A DNA stretch of 64,000 bases. Origin: Psychroflexus longus. GTDB taxonomy: Bacteria; Bacteroidota; Bacteroidia; Flavobacteriales; Flavobacteriaceae. Within the stretch, counting starts at the first letter, position 1, and each line of letters starts with the position of its first letter. The position numbers and the translations under genes are program-made. The notes below the pieces were generated by a model. The model did no database searches. It saw only the letters and a program-made list of their open reading frames with translations, and was not told the DNA's origin. Positions 1 to 10,416 of this stretch are shown here, piece after piece. The stretch is from contig NZ_JAIQZE010000007.1 of assembly GCF_020164595.1 (NCBI RefSeq), forward strand, positions 88,748 through 152,747, read 5' to 3'.

Positions 1-152
1 CTAATGCCGAAGAAAAATTAATAAAAGCTTCAAGGTTTGAAGAATTGAAATTATCGACAATCAAATTCAGAAGTGTCTTAGAAAATTCAGAATTCAGTTT
101 TGAAAGCGACATCATAGTACCATCAGGGTTTACAATACTTAGTTCTAAATAA
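1..152 (+). CDS. C-terminal fragment of an unidentified protein (possibly a glycoside hydrolase)
   Basis: An open frame enters from the left edge (first full codon at 3) and stops with TAA at 150-152, giving 49 residues that end IVPSGFTILSSK. The pattern of short beta strands followed by a hydrophobic 'P-x-G-F/S-x-I-L' tail resembles the C-terminal beta domain that closes many GH13 alpha-amylases and alpha-glucosidases, and the next gene is a GH13 enzyme on the same strand. The coding frame is seen directly; the family suggestion is inference from the tail shape and neighbourhood only, and the upstream sequence would settle it. Confidence 0.5.
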   Translation, partial: NAEEKLIKASRFEELKLSTIKFRSVLENSEFSFESDIIVPSGFTILSSK

Positions 153-230
153 AACTCCCTAACATATCTATAATTTCGATTGTTTTACTATACGGTAAAT
201 TCAGAATAAATAGTATTAAAAAATAAGTTT

Positions 231-1670
231 ATGAAGCATATTAAAACATTATCAATCATTTTAGGTCTTATGCTATTTTTGATAGCGTGTCAACAAGAAA
301 GGAAAGACAAAAAAGGTGAAGATCAAAAATCTTTTGAACCGATTTCCAATGAGATACTAGAATCTTCAGTAATTTATGAAGCGAATATTCGTCAATATTC
401 ACCAGAAGGTACGTTTTCAGGATTTACAAAAGATATTCCTCAATTAAAGGAGTTAGGCGTGAAGGTTATTTGGTTGATGCCTGTCTATCCTATTTCTATG
501 AAAAATAGAAAAGCCACTCCAGACTTATCGATAGAAGATATAGAAGATGCAGAAGAAAAGAAAAAATACCTGGGGAGTTATTATGCGATTTCGGATTACA
601 CAGCCATTAATCCTGAATTTGGATCTATGAAAGATTTTGAAAATCTAGTGAAAACTGCTCACGATAATGACATGTATGTTATTTTGGATTGGGTCGCTAA
701 CCATACAGGATGGGATCACAAATGGATTGAAGAGCATCCAGAATACTACCATAAAAATAAGGATGGTGAAGTTACAGACCCCATCAATCCAGATACTGGT
801 GAATCCTGGGGTTGGACCGATGTTGCTCACCTCAATTACGAGAATGATTCTTTATGGAGAGCCATGAAGGATGAAATGGTTTACTGGGTTAAAGAGAAAA
901 ATATTGACGGTTTCCGTTGTGATGTAGCTGGAAACGTCACCACAGATTTTTGGAATTATGTTGTCCCTGAACTGAAAAAAGAAAAGCCAGTTTTTATGTT
1001 GGCAGAAAGTGAAGATAAAGATTTGTTTTACGAAGCCTTTGATATGGGTTATAACTGGGAAGGTCATCATATTATGAATGAAATTGCTCAAGGCGAAATG
1101 ACTGTTGAAGACTGGGATAACTATATGATGAAAATTGATACAACTTATCAAAAAGATGATTATTTGATGAATTTCATCACCAATCATGATGAAAACTCAT
1201 GGAATGGAACCGTTAAGGAACGAATGGGTGAGGCTTCTGAAGCAATGCTGGCTTTTACCTACGCTTTACCTGGAATGCCGTTGATCTACAGCGGACAAGA
1301 GTACGGTATGGATTACAGGTTGAAGTTTTTCGAAAAAGACTCTATTCCAAAAATTAAAGGAAAAATTTGGGATGTACATACAAAATTAGGTGAACTTAAA
1401 AATAAACTTAAGCCATTAAATGGTGCCAAAGAGGCCGCTTCGTATCAAAGAATTACAACGACTAATGATGTAAATATTATTGCATTTGAAAGGGAGAAAG
1501 AAGGTAAAAAGCTAATTTATGTGGCAAATTTCTCTGAAGATCCACAAGAGTTCAAATTTTCAATTTCTGGTAAATTTCAAGATATGATGACTTCTGATGA
1601 TATTGAACTAAAAACAAATGAATTTCACAATTTCGAGCCTTGGGAATACAAAATTTTGTCTGAAAGGTAA
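231..1670 (+). CDS. GH13 alpha-amylase family lipoprotein
   Basis: Secreted, lipid-anchored enzyme predicted to hydrolyse alpha-1,4-glucans such as starch or maltodextrins. The 479-residue product begins with a lipoprotein signal peptide ending LIAC, with Cys20 as the lipidated residue. The GH13 (beta/alpha)8 barrel follows: region I around DWVANHTGWD, the nucleophile Asp231 in GFRCDVAGN, the acid/base Glu259 in LAESED, and the third carboxylate Asp320 in NHDENSWNG, so all three catalytic residues are present. A small C-terminal beta domain ends the protein. It lies 106 bases upstream of the glycolytic gene pfkA, so released sugar would feed the next enzymes. Exact substrate and linkage cannot be read from the sequence. 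Confidence 0.9.
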   Translation: MKHIKTLSIILGLMLFLIACQQERKDKKGEDQKSFEPISNEILESSVIYEANIRQYSPEGTFSGFTKDIPQLKELGVKVIWLMPVYPISMKNRKATPDLSIEDIEDAEEKKKYLGSYYAISDYTAINPEFGSMKDFENLVKTAHDNDMYVILDWVANHTGWDHKWIEEHPEYYHKNKDGEVTDPINPDTGESWGWTDVAHLNYENDSLWRAMKDEMVYWVKEKNIDGFRCDVAGNVTTDFWNYVVPELKKEKPVFMLAESEDKDLFYEAFDMGYNWEGHHIMNEIAQGEMTVEDWDNYMMKIDTTYQKDDYLMNFITNHDENSWNGTVKERMGEASEAMLAFTYALPGMPLIYSGQEYGMDYRLKFFEKDSIPKIKGKIWDVHTKLGELKNKLKPLNGAKEAASYQRITTTNDVNIIAFEREKEGKKLIYVANFSEDPQEFKFSISGKFQDMMTSDDIELKTNEFHNFEPWEYKILSER

Positions 1671-1761
1671 TTTTGTAGAAATTTTATAAATTTTTGATAA
1701 TGTTTAGGCATCGAAATCGTTTTAGTCAATAAGTTGTTTACAAAGAATCTTATATTTAGAC

Positions 1762-1769
1762 TATATTTG
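1762..1769 (+). promoter_or_regulatory. TAnnTTTG -7 promoter box before pfkA
   Basis: TATATTTG matches the Bacteroidota primary-sigma -7 consensus TAnnTTTG. It ends only six bases before the ATG at 1776, so a transcript from it would have almost no leader. No convincing -33 TTTG lies at the expected distance; the nearest TTG, at 1734, is 25 bases away. Confidence 0.35.
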
Positions 1770-1775
1770 AAATTA

Positions 1776-2759
1776 ATGGAAAAAATAAATAAAATCGCAG
1801 TTCTAACCTCTGGAGGAGATTCTCCGGGTATGAATGCTGCTATACGCGCTGTAGTAAGAAATGCAGCTTACTCTGGTCTCAAATGTGACGGTATTTATAG
1901 AGGTTTTCAAGGTCTTATAGAAAATGAATTTATTGAGCTCGGTGCTCGGGATGTAAAAAATACCATTAATAGAGGTGGGACATTTTTAAAATCCGCTCGC
2001 TCAAAAGACTTTATGACTAAGGAAGGCCGTCAAAAAGCTTACAAAAATTTAAAATCTCGTAACATTGATGCTTTAGTAGTTATAGGCGGTGATGGAACCT
2101 TTACTGGTGCTTCAATATTCAGCAAAGAATATGATATGCCAATTATTGGAATTCCTGGTACTATCGATAATGATATCAATGGAACTGATTATACAATAGG
2201 TTACGATACCGCTCTTAATACGGTTGTGGAAGCAATTGATAAAATAAGAGATACTGCGAGTTCTCACGACCGATTATTTTTGGTTGAAGTTATGGGAAGA
2301 GATGCTGGAGATATTGCTTTAAATAGTGGTATTGGAGCTGGAGCTGAAGAAATACTTATCCCTGAAGAAAATCTGGGAATTGATAGGCTAATAGAATCTC
2401 TTGATAAAAGTAGAAAAACTGGAAAAACTTCTAGTATCGTAGTAGTTTCTGAAGGCGATCAAATTGGAAAGAATATAGCTGAAGTAGCAGAATCTATAGA
2501 ATCTAGTCTTTTAGGTTATGAAGTTAAAGTTACAGTATTAGGGCATATTCAACGTGGAGGATCTCCAAGCTGTTTTGATAGAGTTTTGGCAAGTCGACTA
2601 GGAGTTGGAGCTGTTGATGCGTTGATGGAAGGCAAATCGAACATAATGGTAGGTATAGAACATAAGAAAATTGTTTACGTACCCTTTGAGACTGCTATAA
2701 ACATTAAAAAAATATTGGATACTGATCTCTTAAGAGTTGCAGATATCGTGTCCACTTAA
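1776..2759 (+). CDS. pfkA: 6-phosphofructokinase
   Basis: ATP-dependent phosphorylation of fructose 6-phosphate to fructose 1,6-bisphosphate, the committed step of glycolysis, in the cytosol. The product opens with KIAVLTSGGDSPGMNAAIR, the ATP-binding start of bacterial PfkA, followed by GGDGTF, the catalytic loop GTIDND and the MGRDAGDIAL substrate-binding segment. I start it at ATG 1776 (327 aa, the usual bacterial length); a TTG 42 bases upstream would add a nonconserved N-terminal extension. GTIDND with GGDGTF is typical of the ATP-dependent rather than the PPi-dependent type. It is followed 27 bases later by gap in the same orientation, so the two are probably co-transcribed. Confidence 0.96.
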   Translation: MEKINKIAVLTSGGDSPGMNAAIRAVVRNAAYSGLKCDGIYRGFQGLIENEFIELGARDVKNTINRGGTFLKSARSKDFMTKEGRQKAYKNLKSRNIDALVVIGGDGTFTGASIFSKEYDMPIIGIPGTIDNDINGTDYTIGYDTALNTVVEAIDKIRDTASSHDRLFLVEVMGRDAGDIALNSGIGAGAEEILIPEENLGIDRLIESLDKSRKTGKTSSIVVVSEGDQIGKNIAEVAESIESSLLGYEVKVTVLGHIQRGGSPSCFDRVLASRLGVGAVDALMEGKSNIMVGIEHKKIVYVPFETAINIKKILDTDLLRVADIVST

Positions 2760-2774
2760 TTACAAATAAATTAA

Positions 2775-3782
<1,008 letters not shown>

Positions 3783-3796
3783 TTATCAACTTCACT

Positions 3797-3840
3797 AAAA
3801 AGCTTATTTCTTAACTGGAAATAAGCTTTTTTTATTTTAA
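3797..3840 (+). terminator. Rho-independent terminator after gap
   Basis: A perfect 14-bp stem (3797-3810 with 3818-3831) encloses a 7-base loop and runs into a T-rich tract. It ends the pfkA-gap unit, so the sugar kinase and pgi that follow probably have their own promoter or rely on read-through. Confidence 0.85.
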
Positions 3841-3855
3841 CCTAAAATTAATTTC

Positions 3856-4716
3856 ATGATACTTATAGCAGATGGTGGCTCAACAAAATGTGACTGGATC
3901 CTATTAAACGATCAAGGTGAAGTAGAATCCAGGACACGAACCAAAGGTTTGAATCCAGCCGTCTTTAAACCAGAAAGTTTAAAAGCTCGTTTAAAGGAAA
4001 ATGACGAGTTAAAGGAAATGATTCCTAAAGTTTCCAGAGTTGATTTTTATGGCGCAGGATGTGGAACCCCGACTCCAGTAAAGAATCTTACAGATATTTT
4101 GCAAGGCTTTTTTGAGGAAGCAGAAATAAATGTTGATGAAGATATGGTAGCTGCAGCTTTAGCCGCAACTACAGAACCTGGCATTGTATGTATTTTGGGA
4201 ACTGGTTCCAATTCCTGTTTTTTTGATGGTAAAAATGTCCACATGGAGATAGAATCTCTTGGATATGTCCTCATGGATGAAGCGAGTGGAAATTATTTTG
4301 GTAAACGTCTTATTCGTGATTACTACTATAAATTTATGGGAGACCACATGAGTCGCGAGTTTGAAAAGCGCTATGATCTAGACGCAGATACAATTAAAAA
4401 AAACGTTTACAAAGAAGATAATCCAAACACTTATTTAGCTTCTTTTGCTGAATTTATTTTCACTTCTGAAGAAAGAAATGGTTATTTCTATAAGTTGATT
4501 TACGAAGGAATTGAAAAGTTTATTGAGCGACGTGTGATGTGTTTTAAACAGGCTCAAGGTGTCCCTATTCATTTTATAGGATCCATAGCTTTCTTTTCTG
4601 AAGACATCATTAGAGATGTAGCAAAGCGTTATCACTTAGATATTGGAAATGTGATAAGAAGACCTATTGATGGTCTTATAGATCACTATAAAAACAACGT
4701 TTTAAAAGTAAAATAA
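3856..4716 (+). CDS. BadF/BadG/BcrA/BcrD-family ATPase, likely N-acetylglucosamine-type sugar kinase
   Basis: Predicted cytosolic ATP-dependent sugar kinase. The 286-residue product starts MILIADGGSTKCDW, the phosphate-1 motif of the ASKHA fold, and has a second nucleotide-binding signature at LGTGSNSCFFD. This arrangement is found in the BadF/BadG family that includes eukaryotic-type N-acetylglucosamine kinases and bacterial glucosamine or muramate-derived sugar kinases. Its stop codon directly abuts the pgi start, with no bases between them, indicating tight co-expression with sugar-phosphate metabolism. The exact sugar cannot be decided from sequence; N-acetylglucosamine is the usual family annotation. 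Confidence 0.8.
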   Translation: MILIADGGSTKCDWILLNDQGEVESRTRTKGLNPAVFKPESLKARLKENDELKEMIPKVSRVDFYGAGCGTPTPVKNLTDILQGFFEEAEINVDEDMVAAALAATTEPGIVCILGTGSNSCFFDGKNVHMEIESLGYVLMDEASGNYFGKRLIRDYYYKFMGDHMSREFEKRYDLDADTIKKNVYKEDNPNTYLASFAEFIFTSEERNGYFYKLIYEGIEKFIERRVMCFKQAQGVPIHFIGSIAFFSEDIIRDVAKRYHLDIGNVIRRPIDGLIDHYKNNVLKVK

Positions 4717-6351
4717 ATGCCTCTACAAACTCAATCTCCAGTACATTATAAATCCTGGAAAGAACTTAGTTCACTTTCTGATAAAAAATATGATTTAGGA
4801 AAGTTATTCGCGTCAAATTCTAAACGTTTCGATAATTTTTCCATTCATAATGAGGATTTTCTAGTTGATTTTTCCAAAAACCTAATCGATCAGGATGTTT
4901 TCAAGCAATTACTCAATCTTGCTGAAGAAGCTGGTTTAAAAAATGCTATAAAGGCCTACTTTGAAGGTGATAAAATCAATGAAACCGAAGGTAGAGCAGT
5001 ACTCCATACCGCTTTGCGGTCTTCCAAAAACAATTCAGCTAAAGTTGATGATAAAGATGTTTTTGAAGATGTTCAAGCTGTTTTGAATAAAATTAAAACT
5101 TTTGCCGATCAAGTTAATTCTGGAAATCGAAGATCATATGCTGGTAAAAAATTTACAGACGTTGTAAATATTGGTATTGGCGGCTCCGATTTAGGTCCGC
5201 AAATGATTGTTGATGCTTTAGCTTATTACCAGAAAGGAATAAAACCACATTTTATTTCAAATGTGGATGGAGATCATGTCTTAGAGACTTTAAAAAATCT
5301 TAACCCTGAAACCACATTATTTCTCATTGTTTCTAAATCATTTACAACTCAGGAAACCCTTACAAATGCAAATACCGTAAGAGATTGGTTCTTAGAATCT
5401 GCAACTAAAGCTGATGTTAAGCATAACTTCGTTGCTGTTTCTACCAATATTTCTGCAGTGGAGGATTTCGGTATTGATAAAGACAATATTTTCCCCATGT
5501 ACGATTGGGTTGGTGGACGTTTCTCTTTGTGGAGTGCCGCTGGACTTTCAATCGCTGTGAGTGTAGGTTCCAAAAACTTCCAGGATTTACTGGATGGAGC
5601 AGAAGAGATGGACATGCATTTTAAAACTTCAGATTTTAAGGAAAACATGCCTGTTGTCCTGGCTTTACTTGGTATATGGTATAATAACTTTATGAATGCT
5701 GAAAGCGAAGCAATTATTCCTTACACGCAATATCTTCAAAAATTGGCGCCTTATCTTCAACAAGCCTCCATGGAGAGCAATGGAAAAAGTGTAGATAGAG
5801 CAGGAGTGAAGGTGAATTACCAGACGGGAACTATTGTTTGGGGTGAGCCAGGAACCAATTCTCAACATGCATTTTTCCAGTTAATCCATCAAGGAACAAA
5901 ATTAATTCCATCTGATTTTATCGGTTTTAAAAAATCGTTGCACGGTAATTCAAACCATCACGATATCTTGATGGCTAATTATTTTGCTCAGACTGAAGCT
6001 TTAATGAAGGGTAAATCTCAAGATGAAGTTCATTCGGAACTTAAAAGTCAAGGCTTAGAGGTTGAAGAAATTCAAAAGTTACTTCCTTTCAAAGTTTTTG
6101 AAGGAAATAAACCTACAACTTCAATTTTGATAGATGAACTCACTCCTAAATCCCTTGGAAAATTAGTAGCCATGTATGAGCATAAAATTTTTGTACAAGG
6201 TGTGATCTGGAACATATTCAGTTATGATCAGTGGGGAGTTGAATTAGGAAAACAATTAGCTAAAAACACGTTGAAAGATATTCAATCTTCACAAATCAAA
6301 AATCCACATGATTCTTCGACGACTGAACTTCTTAACTACTACAAATCTTAA
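4717..6351 (+). CDS. pgi: Glucose-6-phosphate isomerase
   Basis: Interconverts glucose 6-phosphate and fructose 6-phosphate. The 544-residue protein has the phosphosugar-binding loop GIGGSDLGP (from Gly153), the SKSFTTQET phosphate-binding motif, DWVGGRFSLWSAAGLS (a classic PGI signature), the catalytic glutamate Glu377 in WGEPGTNSQH, the SNHHD histidine pair near 414-415 and Lys512 in WGVELGKQLA. Length fits the large bacterial/eukaryotic PGI class. It starts immediately after the sugar-kinase stop and ends in a strong terminator. Confidence 0.97.
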   Translation: MPLQTQSPVHYKSWKELSSLSDKKYDLGKLFASNSKRFDNFSIHNEDFLVDFSKNLIDQDVFKQLLNLAEEAGLKNAIKAYFEGDKINETEGRAVLHTALRSSKNNSAKVDDKDVFEDVQAVLNKIKTFADQVNSGNRRSYAGKKFTDVVNIGIGGSDLGPQMIVDALAYYQKGIKPHFISNVDGDHVLETLKNLNPETTLFLIVSKSFTTQETLTNANTVRDWFLESATKADVKHNFVAVSTNISAVEDFGIDKDNIFPMYDWVGGRFSLWSAAGLSIAVSVGSKNFQDLLDGAEEMDMHFKTSDFKENMPVVLALLGIWYNNFMNAESEAIIPYTQYLQKLAPYLQQASMESNGKSVDRAGVKVNYQTGTIVWGEPGTNSQHAFFQLIHQGTKLIPSDFIGFKKSLHGNSNHHDILMANYFAQTEALMKGKSQDEVHSELKSQGLEVEEIQKLLPFKVFEGNKPTTSILIDELTPKSLGKLVAMYEHKIFVQGVIWNIFSYDQWGVELGKQLAKNTLKDIQSSQIKNPHDSSTTELLNYYKS

Positions 6352-6365
6352 GAACTGAAATTTAT

Positions 6366-6410
6366 AAAAACACAAATTCCGAAATTTACGTTTCGGATTT
6401 TGTGTTTTTG
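6366..6410 (+). terminator. Rho-independent terminator after pgi
   Basis: A 19-bp stem with one mismatch (6366-6384 against 6391-6409) and a 6-base loop ends in a run of T. It lies 14 bases past the pgi stop codon. Confidence 0.85.
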
Positions 6411-6508
6411 GACTATTTTCTATTAAATGATTCAAATACTCTTTCTTTTGTAACAATTAAAAGTAAAAAAGCATATTTTTAGATTAACTAACCGTTAATC
6501 AGTTTATT

Positions 6509-8047
6509 ATGCTTGTCAAAGTTTTTGGAAGTTCCGTCTTCGGAGTTGATGCCGAAATCATTACTGTAGAAATCAACATGGAAAAGGGCATAGGCTATCA
6601 CCTTGTAGGCTTGCCAGATAATGCCATAAGAGAAAGTAGTTTCAGAATTCAAGCAGCTTTAAAAAACAATGGATTCAAATTTCCAGGAAAGAAAATCATT
6701 GTCAATATGGCTCCTGCAGATATGCGTAAAGAAGGCTCTGCTTATGATTTAACTCTGGCACTTGGCATTCTTTCAGCTTCCAATCAAATCAAATCTGATG
6801 ATATTGATAATTACATCATTATGGGAGAATTATCTCTCGATGGAAGTTTGCAACCCATAAGAGGAGCATTACCAATTGCTATTAAAGCCAGACAGGAAGG
6901 ATTTAGGGGATTTATTCTACCCAAACAAAATGCAAAAGAAGCTGCCATTGTCGATAATCTCGACGTTTATGGAGTTGAAAGCATTAGCGAAGTGATCAAT
7001 TTCTTTGATAAGTGTGAGCCTCTAGAGCCAACTAAAATCAATACAAGAGAAATATTTTATAACAATCTGGCACATCCAGAATTTGATTTTGCAGATGTGA
7101 AAGGACAGGAATCTATTAAGCGTTGTATGGAAATTGCTGCTGCTGGTGGACATAATATTATCATGGTTGGCCCTCCAGGGTCCGGTAAAACAATGCTTGC
7201 TAAGCGATTGCCGAGTATTTTACCCCCAATGAGTTTACATGAAGCTTTGGAAACGACTAAAATTCATTCTGTAGTTGGAAGAGTAAAAGAAAATGTTGGT
7301 TTGATGGCCGAGCGTCCGTTTAGAAGCCCTCATCATACGATTTCAGATGTTGCTTTAGTCGGTGGCGGTGCTTATCCCCAGCCGGGTGAGATTTCTTTGG
7401 CTCATAATGGTATCCTTTTTTTGGATGAATTGCCAGAGTTTAAACGAACGGTTCTTGAAGTGATGCGTCAGCCGCTCGAAGATCGTGAAGTAACCATTTC
7501 CAGAGCAAAATTTACAGTAACTTATCCATCAAGCTTTATGCTAGTAGCTAGTATGAATCCAAGTCCTGGTGGATATTTTAATGATCCAGATGCTCCTGTG
7601 ACTTCTTCACCAGCTGAGATGCAGCGTTATTTAGGAAAAATCAGCGGACCTTTATTGGATAGAATAGACATTCATATTGAAGTGACTCCAGTTCCATTTG
7701 ATAAGCTTAGCGACGAACGCAAAGGTGAAAGTAGTGTCGAGATAAGAGAACGGGTCACCAAAGCTAGAGAGTTTCAAACAGAACGATTCAAAGATTTTGA
7801 AAATGTGCACTACAATGCTCAAATGAACGTGAAACATATCAAGCAGTTCTGTAAGCTGGAAGAATCTTCCAAAACTCTATTGAAAACTGCTATGGAGCGG
7901 CTTAACTTGTCTGCCAGAGCATATGATCGAATTTTGAAGGTATCCAGAACTATCGCCGATCTTGAAGGTTCTACAGAGATTAAAGGCGCTCATATTTCTG
8001 AAGCTATACAGTATAGAAGTCTTGACCGTGAGGGTTGGTTGGGTTGA
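6509..8047 (+). CDS. comM: YifB/ComM-family Mg-chelatase-like AAA+ ATPase
   Basis: Homologue of ComM, a hexameric helicase that promotes branch migration during natural transformation in Haemophilus and Vibrio. The 512-residue protein has the N-terminal Lon-protease-like ChlI domain (GIGYHLVGLPDNAIRES, then IIVNMAPADMRKEG), the AAA+ core with Walker A at residues 221-228 (GPPGSGKT), Walker B in GILFLDELPEF, a Mg-chelatase insert (SMNPSPGG), and the C-terminal helical domain. It stands alone between a pgi terminator and the pxp operon. A role in recombination of incoming DNA is family knowledge; competence of this organism is not shown here. Confidence 0.92.
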   Translation: MLVKVFGSSVFGVDAEIITVEINMEKGIGYHLVGLPDNAIRESSFRIQAALKNNGFKFPGKKIIVNMAPADMRKEGSAYDLTLALGILSASNQIKSDDIDNYIIMGELSLDGSLQPIRGALPIAIKARQEGFRGFILPKQNAKEAAIVDNLDVYGVESISEVINFFDKCEPLEPTKINTREIFYNNLAHPEFDFADVKGQESIKRCMEIAAAGGHNIIMVGPPGSGKTMLAKRLPSILPPMSLHEALETTKIHSVVGRVKENVGLMAERPFRSPHHTISDVALVGGGAYPQPGEISLAHNGILFLDELPEFKRTVLEVMRQPLEDREVTISRAKFTVTYPSSFMLVASMNPSPGGYFNDPDAPVTSSPAEMQRYLGKISGPLLDRIDIHIEVTPVPFDKLSDERKGESSVEIRERVTKAREFQTERFKDFENVHYNAQMNVKHIKQFCKLEESSKTLLKTAMERLNLSARAYDRILKVSRTIADLEGSTEIKGAHISEAIQYRSLDREGWLG

Positions 8048-8107
8048 TTTTACTAAAGATTAAGCTCTTAAAGTTTCAAAAGTAATCATCATTCCATATA
8101 TTTCGAT

Positions 8108-8857
8108 ATGAATAAAACTATTGATATAAACTGTGACCTCGGTGAAGGAGGGAAGTTTGATGCTGATATCATGCCTCTTGTTTCATCATGTAATATTGCG
8201 TGTGGTGGTCATTTTGGTGATAAAACTTCAGTAGATAAAGCCGTTAGTTTAGCTAAAACATATCATGTTAATGTTGGCGCTCATCCCTCATATCCAGATT
8301 TTGAAAACTTTGGAAGGAAGTCAATGGATTTATCTCCTGATGAATTAAAAAATCATTTGCATCAGCAAATTGATTTAATAGAAGAATCTTGTAAAGATTT
8401 CGGAGTGAAGCTTCATCACATCAAACCCCATGGAGCACTTTATAACGATATGCGTAAAAGTCAAAACATTGCGGATCTAATTTTAAATGTAGTTACAGAA
8501 AGAAATTCAGACTTGATTTTATTCACTCCACCTTACATAAAATTCTCATCTAAAATTCCAGAATGCATTACTTTATGGATGGAAGGATTTGCAGATCGAG
8601 CGTATCAAAATGACTTAAGTTTAGTTTCAAGAAAAGAAAATGGAGCAGTCTTAAACGATCCAGATTTAATTTCTAAACGAGTACTATCGATGATCAATAA
8701 TCAGGAAGTTTTATCTCTGTCTGGAGAAATAATTAATCATCAATTTGATACCATTTGTGTTCATAGTGATACAGCAAATGCTCTAAAAATCCTTGAAATT
8801 TTAAGAGCTAATCTCACTCAAAACGGAATCAAAATTGGAGGGAATTATGAATCGTAA
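8108..8857 (+). CDS. pxpA: 5-oxoprolinase subunit A (LamB/YcsF family)
   Basis: Subunit of the bacterial ATP-dependent 5-oxoprolinase that opens 5-oxoproline (pyroglutamate), a spontaneous by-product of glutamine and glutamate chemistry, to glutamate. The 249-residue product carries the family start IDINCDLGEGGKFD, the NIACGGHFGD motif, NVGAHPSYPD, and HIKPHGALYND. It is the first gene of pxpA-pxpB-pxpC, overlapping pxpB by 11 bases; the three-gene set is the hallmark of the prokaryotic enzyme. In older annotation the family is called lactam-utilisation LamB. Confidence 0.94.
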   Translation: MNKTIDINCDLGEGGKFDADIMPLVSSCNIACGGHFGDKTSVDKAVSLAKTYHVNVGAHPSYPDFENFGRKSMDLSPDELKNHLHQQIDLIEESCKDFGVKLHHIKPHGALYNDMRKSQNIADLILNVVTERNSDLILFTPPYIKFSSKIPECITLWMEGFADRAYQNDLSLVSRKENGAVLNDPDLISKRVLSMINNQEVLSLSGEIINHQFDTICVHSDTANALKILEILRANLTQNGIKIGGNYES

Positions 8858-9554
8858 ATTGCGAATTTTTCAAATTAATGAAACATCAATTCTTGTTGAA
8901 TTTGATGAAGAAATTAATGAAAAGCTTTTAAATTATCTCCTTTATCTTAAAAATGAATTACTGTCTGAAAAATATAAATCAATACTTCAGGTTATCAATT
9001 CATATAACTCATTGTTAATTATTTACGGTAATACTATAAATAATTTCTATGAGACCAAAAGTAAACTTTTAGAGGTAATTTCGGACGCGAACATAGACAA
9101 TAAATTGGATTCTCCAATTAAGAAAATCCCGGTTTGTTATGACCTTGAGTATGGTTGGGACTTGGAATTACTATCAGAGGATTTAGGCTTATCGATTGAT
9201 GAAATTATAAAGAAACATTCTGAAGCTACTTACACAGTTTACTTTATTGGTTTTCTGCCTGGTTTCCCATATTTGGGAGGTCTGAATTCTTCACTTTTTT
9301 ACCGAAGAAAATCTCAACCAAGACGACAAATTCCGAGCGGATCTGTTGGAATTGCAGACAAGCAAACTGGAATATATTCATTAGATTCTCCAGGGGGTTG
9401 GCAAATTATCGGTAGAAGTCCAATTCAGTTATTTAATTTAGAAAACTCCAATCAGTATTGTTATTTACAGGCAGGAGATAAGGTTCAATTTGAGTCTATT
9501 TCAAAGGAAGAATTTGAGCATATACAACCTAAATCCAATTATAATACATGGTAA
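8847..9554 (+). CDS. pxpB: 5-oxoprolinase subunit B (KipI family)
   Basis: Second subunit of the ATP-dependent 5-oxoprolinase; homologous to Bacillus KipI, which also inhibits a sporulation kinase. I choose ATG 8847, with GGAGGG just upstream and an 11-base overlap with pxpA, giving 235 residues; an upstream in-frame TTG lies inside pxpA. The carboxyltransferase C/D-type signature is clear: YTVYFIGFLPGFPYLGGL, RRQIPSGSVGIA and SPGGWQIIGRSP. It is separated from pxpC by a single base, so the subunits are translated together. Confidence 0.93.
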   Translation: MNRKLRIFQINETSILVEFDEEINEKLLNYLLYLKNELLSEKYKSILQVINSYNSLLIIYGNTINNFYETKSKLLEVISDANIDNKLDSPIKKIPVCYDLEYGWDLELLSEDLGLSIDEIIKKHSEATYTVYFIGFLPGFPYLGGLNSSLFYRRKSQPRRQIPSGSVGIADKQTGIYSLDSPGGWQIIGRSPIQLFNLENSNQYCYLQAGDKVQFESISKEEFEHIQPKSNYNTW

Positions 9555-9555
9555 T

Positions 9556-10416
9556 ATGAGTGTAAATGTTAAGCAATCCGGTTTATATGCATCGATTCAA
9601 GATAAAGGTCGTGTTGGTGGAATGCCTCAGGGTATTCCCATTTCCGGAGCCATGGACCTTAATCTTTATAGATTTGCTAATCATGTTTTGGGTAATGAAA
9701 GGAATTCTGCTTGTATAGAGTTTTATCAACAAGGACTGAAGCTGAAATTTGACTCACCAACTTTTATTTGTGTAGCTGTAATTGGAGGGAAAATCTTTTT
9801 GAATGATGAACAAGTTGAACCCAACTCTATTTTAAAAATTAATAGTGGAGATAAGATATTGATTAAGCAATTAATTGAGGGAAACTGGGGATATATAGCC
9901 ATAAAAGATGGTTTTGAGTCAGGTGCTTTTTTGGGTAGTCAAAGTTTTTACAAGGCATTGACTCAGGATCAACTTAAAAAAAATGATAAAATTATCTATG
10001 TTCCTTATGATGGAGAAAGTGGGGTTGATTTTCCACGATTAAATTTGGAGTATTATAAAACTTCAGTTTTGGATGTTTTTAGGGGTCCAGAATATCATAA
10101 ACTCAGTCAAACTCTTAAATATCAATTAAATAACGCCGAATTTTCACTCTCAACTTCACGTAACCGGATGGCTTATGAAATCCAAGAACGCCTTGAAAAT
10201 GAGTTGGAAGAGATCGTAACAGGTCCTGTTTTGCCGGGTACCATACAATATACTCCAGAAGGTAAAATGATTGCACTCATGAGAGATGCTCAAGTCACTG
10301 GCGGTTATCCTCGTATACTTCAGTTATCAGAAAAAGCCATCAACTTACTTTCACAGAAGAGAGCAAAATCAAAATTTAAATTCAACCTTACCGAAATAAA
10401 TTCAGAAAAGATTTAA
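9556..10416 (+). CDS. pxpC: 5-oxoprolinase subunit C (biotin-dependent carboxyltransferase-like, KipA family)
   Basis: Third subunit of the 5-oxoprolinase. The start at ATG 9556 gives 286 residues beginning SVNVKQSGLYASIQDKGR, which matches the usual family start; longer in-frame extensions reach back into pxpB and are not supported. Later motifs SGAMD (substrate-side loop) and LPGTIQYTPEGK are typical of the carboxyltransferase A/B fold. Its 3' end overlaps the convergent aldehyde dehydrogenase gene by 29 bases, and no terminator separates them. Confidence 0.92.
   Translation: MSVNVKQSGLYASIQDKGRVGGMPQGIPISGAMDLNLYRFANHVLGNERNSACIEFYQQGLKLKFDSPTFICVAVIGGKIFLNDEQVEPNSILKINSGDKILIKQLIEGNWGYIAIKDGFESGAFLGSQSFYKALTQDQLKKNDKIIYVPYDGESGVDFPRLNLEYYKTSVLDVFRGPEYHKLSQTLKYQLNNAEFSLSTSRNRMAYEIQERLENELEEIVTGPVLPGTIQYTPEGKMIALMRDAQVTGGYPRILQLSEKAINLLSQKRAKSKFKFNLTEINSEKI

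Noticed and set aside
8835..9600. pxpB and pxpC as a broken fusion
   Set aside because: Fusions exist in other bacteria, but here each subunit has its own start and stop with one base between them and no domain is truncated.
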